64,000 bases of DNA, from positions 33,135 to 97,134 of the forward strand of contig NZ_BDBQ01000067.1 of assembly GCF_001613065.1 (NCBI RefSeq), read 5' to 3'. Source of the DNA: Nocardia miyunensis NBRC 108239 (GTDB lineage Bacteria; Actinomycetota; Actinomycetes; Mycobacteriales; Mycobacteriaceae). The position numbers and the translations under genes were made by a program. Positions 60,524 to 64,000 of this stretch are shown piece by piece. The notes below the pieces were generated by a model. The model did no database searches. It was not told the DNA's origin and saw only the letters and a list, made by a program, of their open reading frames with translations. How positions within the stretch are numbered: the first letter of the stretch is position 1; every line of letters starts with the position of its first letter.

Positions 60524-61498
60524 TCACCCGAGGACCTGCAGAATTTCACTGAGCGCCAGGCGCGGCGTGCGCGGCACCAGGTCGCTGTCGGGGGCCGCCA
60601 AGCCGACGCGGATCAGACTCTGCGGTAGCGCCGTGTCGGCGATGAGATCCCGGATGAGGTCGCGGCTGCGCGAGTATTCGGTCAGATGGGTTAGCACACA
60701 CGTGGCGTAACCGGCGGCGGTGCACTCGAGCAGGACCGTCGAGAGCACCTCGCCGCCACGCAGCAGATCAGCCCGTCCATCGGAATCGGTCGACAGCACC
60801 AGCACGGTCGCCGCATCGGGCGGGGCGTCCCGGCGCGGCCGGTCTGCCGCGAGCGGGAAGCTACGGCCGATGGGCACTCGGGCACGCTCGTCCGCAGTCA
60901 GCAACGCCGACTCGGGAATTCCGGTTTCCGGTTCGGAAGTTCCGGTCCACCACATCAGCTCGGACTGATACTCCGCGTCCCGGTACCGCAATGCGGCGGT
61001 GAGACCGCTGGCGTGTGCCAACACGGCGCGACCGGTCTCGGGAATCACGTCCAGGATCGCGTCGGCGGGATCGAATGTCGAATGCAATACCGTCTCGAAA
61101 TCGGCCCATCCGGTGGGCGGCCGCATCGGCAGGCGGTTGGTGTACCGCTGGCGAATTGCCTCGGCCCGGTCGCGATCGGCATCGGTGACCGTCGGTCGCG
61201 GGGCGAATCGGACCGTGGCGAGGTGTGTGCGCCGATTCGGGTCCGGACAGTGTGCGACCACTGTGCTCCAACCCGCGGCGGTCGAGGCGGTGCGGAGATG
61301 ACCGAGTGCGATACCGCAGCTCAAAACCATCTGGCGGCCGGTCGGATCGGTGGTGGGCAGCATCCGCTCGGGCACGGCGTGCAGGTCCAGCTGGGTACCG
61401 TCGAATACCCAGCGCCAGGGCTGCGAGTTGTGCAGCGAGGGGGCGAGCCCGGCCGAGCGAACCGCCTTCGTGGCGATGTCGACGGGGAGCGTGGTCAT
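60524..61498 (-). CDS. Acg-type nitroreductase-family protein 2
   Basis: A 324-residue paralogue of the protein at 56552-57544: KAVRSAGLAPSLHNSQPWRWVFDG, TTDPTGRQMVLSCGIALGHLR, LLRGGEVLSTVLLECTAAGYATCVLTHLTEYSR. Two diverged copies in one island recall the multiple Acg-like genes of mycobacteria (Rv2032, Rv3127, Rv3131). It starts at ATG 61498; a box at 61534-61546 lies upstream. Confidence 0.85.
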   Translation of the reverse strand: MTTLPVDIATKAVRSAGLAPSLHNSQPWRWVFDGTQLDLHAVPERMLPTTDPTGRQMVLSCGIALGHLRTASTAAGWSTVVAHCPDPNRRTHLATVRFAPRPTVTDADRDRAEAIRQRYTNRLPMRPPTGWADFETVLHSTFDPADAILDVIPETGRAVLAHASGLTAALRYRDAEYQSELMWWTGTSEPETGIPESALLTADERARVPIGRSFPLAADRPRRDAPPDAATVLVLSTDSDGRADLLRGGEVLSTVLLECTAAGYATCVLTHLTEYSRSRDLIRDLIADTALPQSLIRVGLAAPDSDLVPRTPRLALSEILQVLG

Positions 61499-61533
61499 GA
61501 ACTCACGCTATTGCGGTGCGGGAGCCCCGGGAG

Positions 61534-61546
61534 GGGTCTTAGGGCC
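61534..61546. promoter_or_regulatory. Candidate DosR box upstream of Acg-type gene 2
   Basis: GGGTCTTAGGGCC: full match to GGGNCNNNNGNCC, about 36 bp before the start at 61498. Confidence 0.5.
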
Positions 61547-61674
61547 TCGACCGGCAGGGCCGCCGATACCTTCCGAATCCGGGCCGTACCGGTGACCTTC
61601 GGCCGTGCTGGGCGGCGTGTGCGCGGACAATGCTGAGACTCGGGGCCTTCGCCGGAGAAACGGGGACACGGGCC

Positions 61675-62236
61675 ATGTGGAACATACATCCGACCGGGAC
61701 ATCTTCCGCGCGGCGCGTACGCCTGGGCCGCATCGTTCGGCCGTGGGACCGGAACCCTCTGCTGCGGCCATCGGATCGACTGCAGGCCGCCGTCCGGATT
61801 CTCGCGGCGATCGTCATTCTCGCGGCCGTACCGGTGTCCTGTTCGATCGGCACGGCGTTGTACACGCGGGCGGTCGCGCAGATCCAGGCCGATAACGCCG
61901 CGGAAACCGCTGTGACAGCGACACTTTCGGCGAACCCGGAGGACAAGGTCACTCGCGCTCCCGCGCACGGCATCGAAATCACCGTCGATCAGGACTGGCA
62001 GGCGCCGGTCGTGTGGACCGATCGCGGGAAGACGGATTCAGCCACGGTCACGGTGCCGTCCACGGCACGCCGCGGCGGCCACGTACAGGTCTGACGCGGT
62101 GACCATGCTGGTCGTGGTCGTATCGGTGGTTGTGTTCTCGACGTGGGGCGCCGGTCGCCTGCTGGACTGGCGGCGCGGTGCGCGATGGGAAGCCGAGTGG
62201 CGGTCGGTCGATCGCGACGGGACGGTCGCTCCGTGA
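61675..62236 (+). pseudogene. Rv1733c-family membrane protein gene, broken
   Basis: The first frame (61675-62094) reads RNPLLRPSDRLQAAVRILAA, a transmembrane helix, and an extracytoplasmic part ending TVPSTARRGGHVQV, then stops. The other half continues in the next frame from GTG 62099: TMLVVVVSVVVFSTWG and LLDWRRGARWEAEWRSVD, which is the second helix and C-terminal tail of this family. The expected linker of about 30-40 residues is missing, so a deletion with a frameshift split the gene. In Mycobacterium Rv1733c is a DosR-regulon membrane protein. GTGACCTTCGGCC at 61592-61604 may be its box. Confidence 0.65.
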
Positions 62237-62296
62237 GAGCCTGCCGGTGGGGCGCCTCGCGAGAGCCGGTGCGTATCAGTCGGATTCGGCGACGAG

Positions 62297-62737
62297 TCAG
62301 CTGGCGCCGTCGAGGCGGATGCCACTGATGATGGACGGCTCGATCTCGACCGCGACGTCCATGAGGCCGTCGGCCCAGGGGCTCAGCAGTTCCTCGTAGC
62401 GGGCGATCCGGGCCGGATCGTCGACCGCGCGCGCGAGACCGGTAACCACGACCGACCATCCGGTGTGGCGGATCGGGTCGATGTCATCGGCCTGATAGGC
62501 GACAACCACCTGCTGATCCGCGCGGACAGTCTCGGTGAGCCGGGACGTGAGCCGAGTTCGGACGATGATCTTGCCGTCCTCGATCAGGTGATTGACCGCC
62601 CGGATCGCGGGCAGGGCATCCCTGGTGAAAACCACTCGCCCGTAGGGCGCGGCGGCGAGCAACTGCATGGCTTCCGAGTCGCTGATCGGCATCGGACGAT
62701 GTGGGCGGCGATCAGCATCGATCTCGGGAGTAATCAC
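62297..62737 (-). CDS. Pyridoxamine 5'-phosphate oxidase-fold (PPOX) flavoprotein
   Basis: A 146-residue split-barrel protein: LAAAPYGRVVFTRDALPAIRAVNHLIEDGKIIVRTRL, QQVVVAYQADDIDPIRHTGWSVVVTGLARAVDD, as in the PPOX class of actinobacterial F420/FMN-binding proteins. Small enough to be one domain. GTG 62737 is chosen because earlier frame sequence is unlike the family. Its place next to the DosR-like island suggests stress expression. Confidence 0.75.
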   Translation of the reverse strand: MITPEIDADRRPHRPMPISDSEAMQLLAAAPYGRVVFTRDALPAIRAVNHLIEDGKIIVRTRLTSRLTETVRADQQVVVAYQADDIDPIRHTGWSVVVTGLARAVDDPARIARYEELLSPWADGLMDVAVEIEPSIISGIRLDGAS

Positions 62738-63369
62738 GGCGCACCGTCCCTTTCCCTCGTCGTCCCCGACTTCGTTGTCACACAGCGCCCGTCGCTGATA
62801 GCCGGTATCAGCGAGGGGCTGCCACCCGGAGCCAGGTCTCAGCAGTAGTGTTTCCCCGAAACGTTGGCGGGTGAACCTGTCCTCTCGCCTCGTTCGAGGA
62901 GACTCCACACGTTCGCCCGGCTACGAATGGTTCGGGGAGCACACGGGCCGGCGGTGAGAATGAATCGCAGCGATGCATCCACACCACCGAACACTGCGGC
63001 TGTTTCCCTCGGCGTACTCAGAGTGCGGCGCGCGGCGAGTCCTCGGCAGGTCCGGTAGTCGCTTGTCCGAGGGCAATTGGTCCCCGGCACCGGCAAGTGC
63101 CACCGCCGCAATGGATACGGCGAACATTCCACATCGGGTCCGGGTGGCCACGATCGCGGCACCGATCGGCGACCTGTGGCCCTGGTCCGCGGTGAACGCG
63201 CCGATCCGTACGTCGGCGACGGGCGAGGCCGTCGCCAGCAGGTGGCGAGGCGGAGGCGACCGGAGTCGCCTCCGCCGTAGTGTCTGGCACCTCTCGTACC
63301 CGGGGAGGGTGTGTCGCGGAATGCGTTGTACCGCTTGAGGGTTCCGTGAGCATTTTCGCGCTTCGCGGG
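62738..63369. other. 632-bp intergenic region with a strong hairpin
   Basis: No recognised gene. A perfect 12-bp inverted repeat, GGCGGAGGCGAC-CGGA-GTCGCCTCCGCC, lies at 63249-63276. It probably terminates the gene that ends at 63370. A short hydrophobic minus-strand stretch around 63090-63200 could be a signal-peptide-like fragment but shows no start or conserved continuation. Confidence 0.55.
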
Positions 63370-64000
63370 TTACTTGGCCTTGGCTGGGGTGGGTGCGGGT
63401 TCGTTGATGGTGGTGAAGTACTGCACCGCGGCCATGATCGTCAGGGGTGCGGTCACCAGCAGTTGCCCGGCCACGGTGCCCAGGGCCCCGACGGCCACGA
63501 CGCCCCCGAGGCAGCCGACAACGGCGGCGGGAACGAATGCACCGAACAGGCCGACGATGGTCGCCGCGGCGACGGTCGCGCCGGCGATACCGCCCAGCAC
63601 ACAACCCACCGCCGCGCCGGTGAGCCCGCCCACCATGGTTCCCACGGTGGCGCCGGTGGTGATCGTGCTGGCCATGCGGGTCCAGGCCGCCTGCTCACGG
63701 TCGTAGGAACTCTTCCACGGCGCCTGATCCTCATACGGCAACGCGACCGGCTTGTAAGCGGCGTGTGCCAGATCGAACCGGGGGGTGAGGGTGGCGGTGT
63801 GGCCGGTGATCTTCGCGGCGATGGGGAACACGAAATCATCCACCCGGAACGACAAGTCGCTTCCGGCGAGCACGGTCCCGTTGGCCTCTTGATCGTGAAC
63901 ACACCGTTCTCTGCGCTCAGGGATCCGGCATCGGTGGTGATGACCGTTCCCGTGGGCGTGGCGGTCGTGGTGTAGTGGATCGCCGCGGGTGGCGGGGCCG
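63370..64000 (-). pseudogene. Exported protein of Nocardia/Rhodococcus type, frame-broken and cut by the window edge
   Basis: The downstream frame gives NGTVLAGSDLSFRVDDFVFPI, then APWKSSYDREQAAWTRMAST and a Gly/Ala-rich double-helix membrane region ending QYFTTINEP. The upstream frame (from 64000) gives PAAIHYTTTATPTGTVITTD and GSLSAENGVFTIK. The two belong together, with a one-base shift near 63885. The family is an actinobacterial cell-envelope protein of unknown function, as I recall it. The signal peptide and start lie beyond 64000. Confidence 0.65.

Noticed and set aside
63018..63353. Possible exported peptide on the minus strand with MFAVSIAAVALAGAG
   Set aside because: No ribosome-binding site and no conserved continuation after the hydrophobic stretch.
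1..64000. CRISPR arrays, rRNA genes and complete insertion sequences
   Set aside because: No regularly spaced direct repeats, rRNA-like sequence or transposase with terminal repeats was seen on either strand.

Overview
The window is high-GC actinobacterial DNA, most probably from Nocardia or a close relative such as Rhodococcus. The evidence is a carboxylic acid reductase of Nocardia type, F420-linked enzymes (an LLM-class oxidoreductase and a Ddn-family protein), a DosR/DosS hypoxia system with Acg-type nitroreductases, a SigF/RsbW-like pair, mycobacterial-style SigF promoters, and small families (DUF5709, DUF3052, DUF397) typical of Actinobacteria. I recognised no rRNA, tRNA or CRISPR array and no intact insertion sequence.

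Layout. 1-2400: SGNH hydrolase and divergent AraC regulator. 2414-4293: remnant of an integrated element, with a res-like palindrome cluster, a serine resolvase whose zinc-motif N-terminus is split off by a frameshift, and a tyrosine integrase lacking its N-terminus. 4500-7600: small housekeeping or unknown genes and an Scr1-type XRE/DUF397 pair. 7768-14117: a TetR-P450-crotonase-phosphotransferase-like-crotonase operon plus an SDR, linked by two near-identical 20-bp operators. 14344-20026: FMN-binding glutamate-synthase-like protein, methyltransferase/CDGSH pair, a small stress operon (DUF5709, membrane protein, KGG protein, diiron redox enzyme) and a PAS-ANTAR regulator.

20047-37662 is a general-stress block: a SigF-type sigma factor; a long operon joining a PoxB-like TPP enzyme, a hemerythrin and seven Mrp-type membrane subunits that lack the large MrpA pump domain; Dps; an F420 oxidoreductase; an AraC regulator; an RsbW-like anti-sigma gene with a matching SigF promoter; a 1501-residue P-type ATPase; and a CYTH-CHAD protein. 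37994-42114 holds a ROK regulator-sulfatase-formylglycine-generating-enzyme operon next to a broken sugar transporter. 42186-51818 holds YegP, an SDR/DUF2867 protein, carboxylic acid reductase, SnoaL-like and DUF3052 proteins, and a glutamine-synthetase-like/amidohydrolase pair corresponding to the two halves of fungal FluG.

51961-62737 is a DosR-regulon-like island: universal stress protein, Hsp20, Ddn-like protein, an orphan group-3-like [NiFe]-hydrogenase large subunit, DosR-like regulator, two Acg-type nitroreductases, a GyrI-DUF302 fusion, a DosS-like sensor, a broken Rv1733c-like gene and a PPOX flavoprotein. The right edge carries a frame-broken exported protein. Several reading frames in the window are broken by one or a few bases (near 2703, 41872, 62092 and 63885). 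These are either genuine decay or sequence errors.
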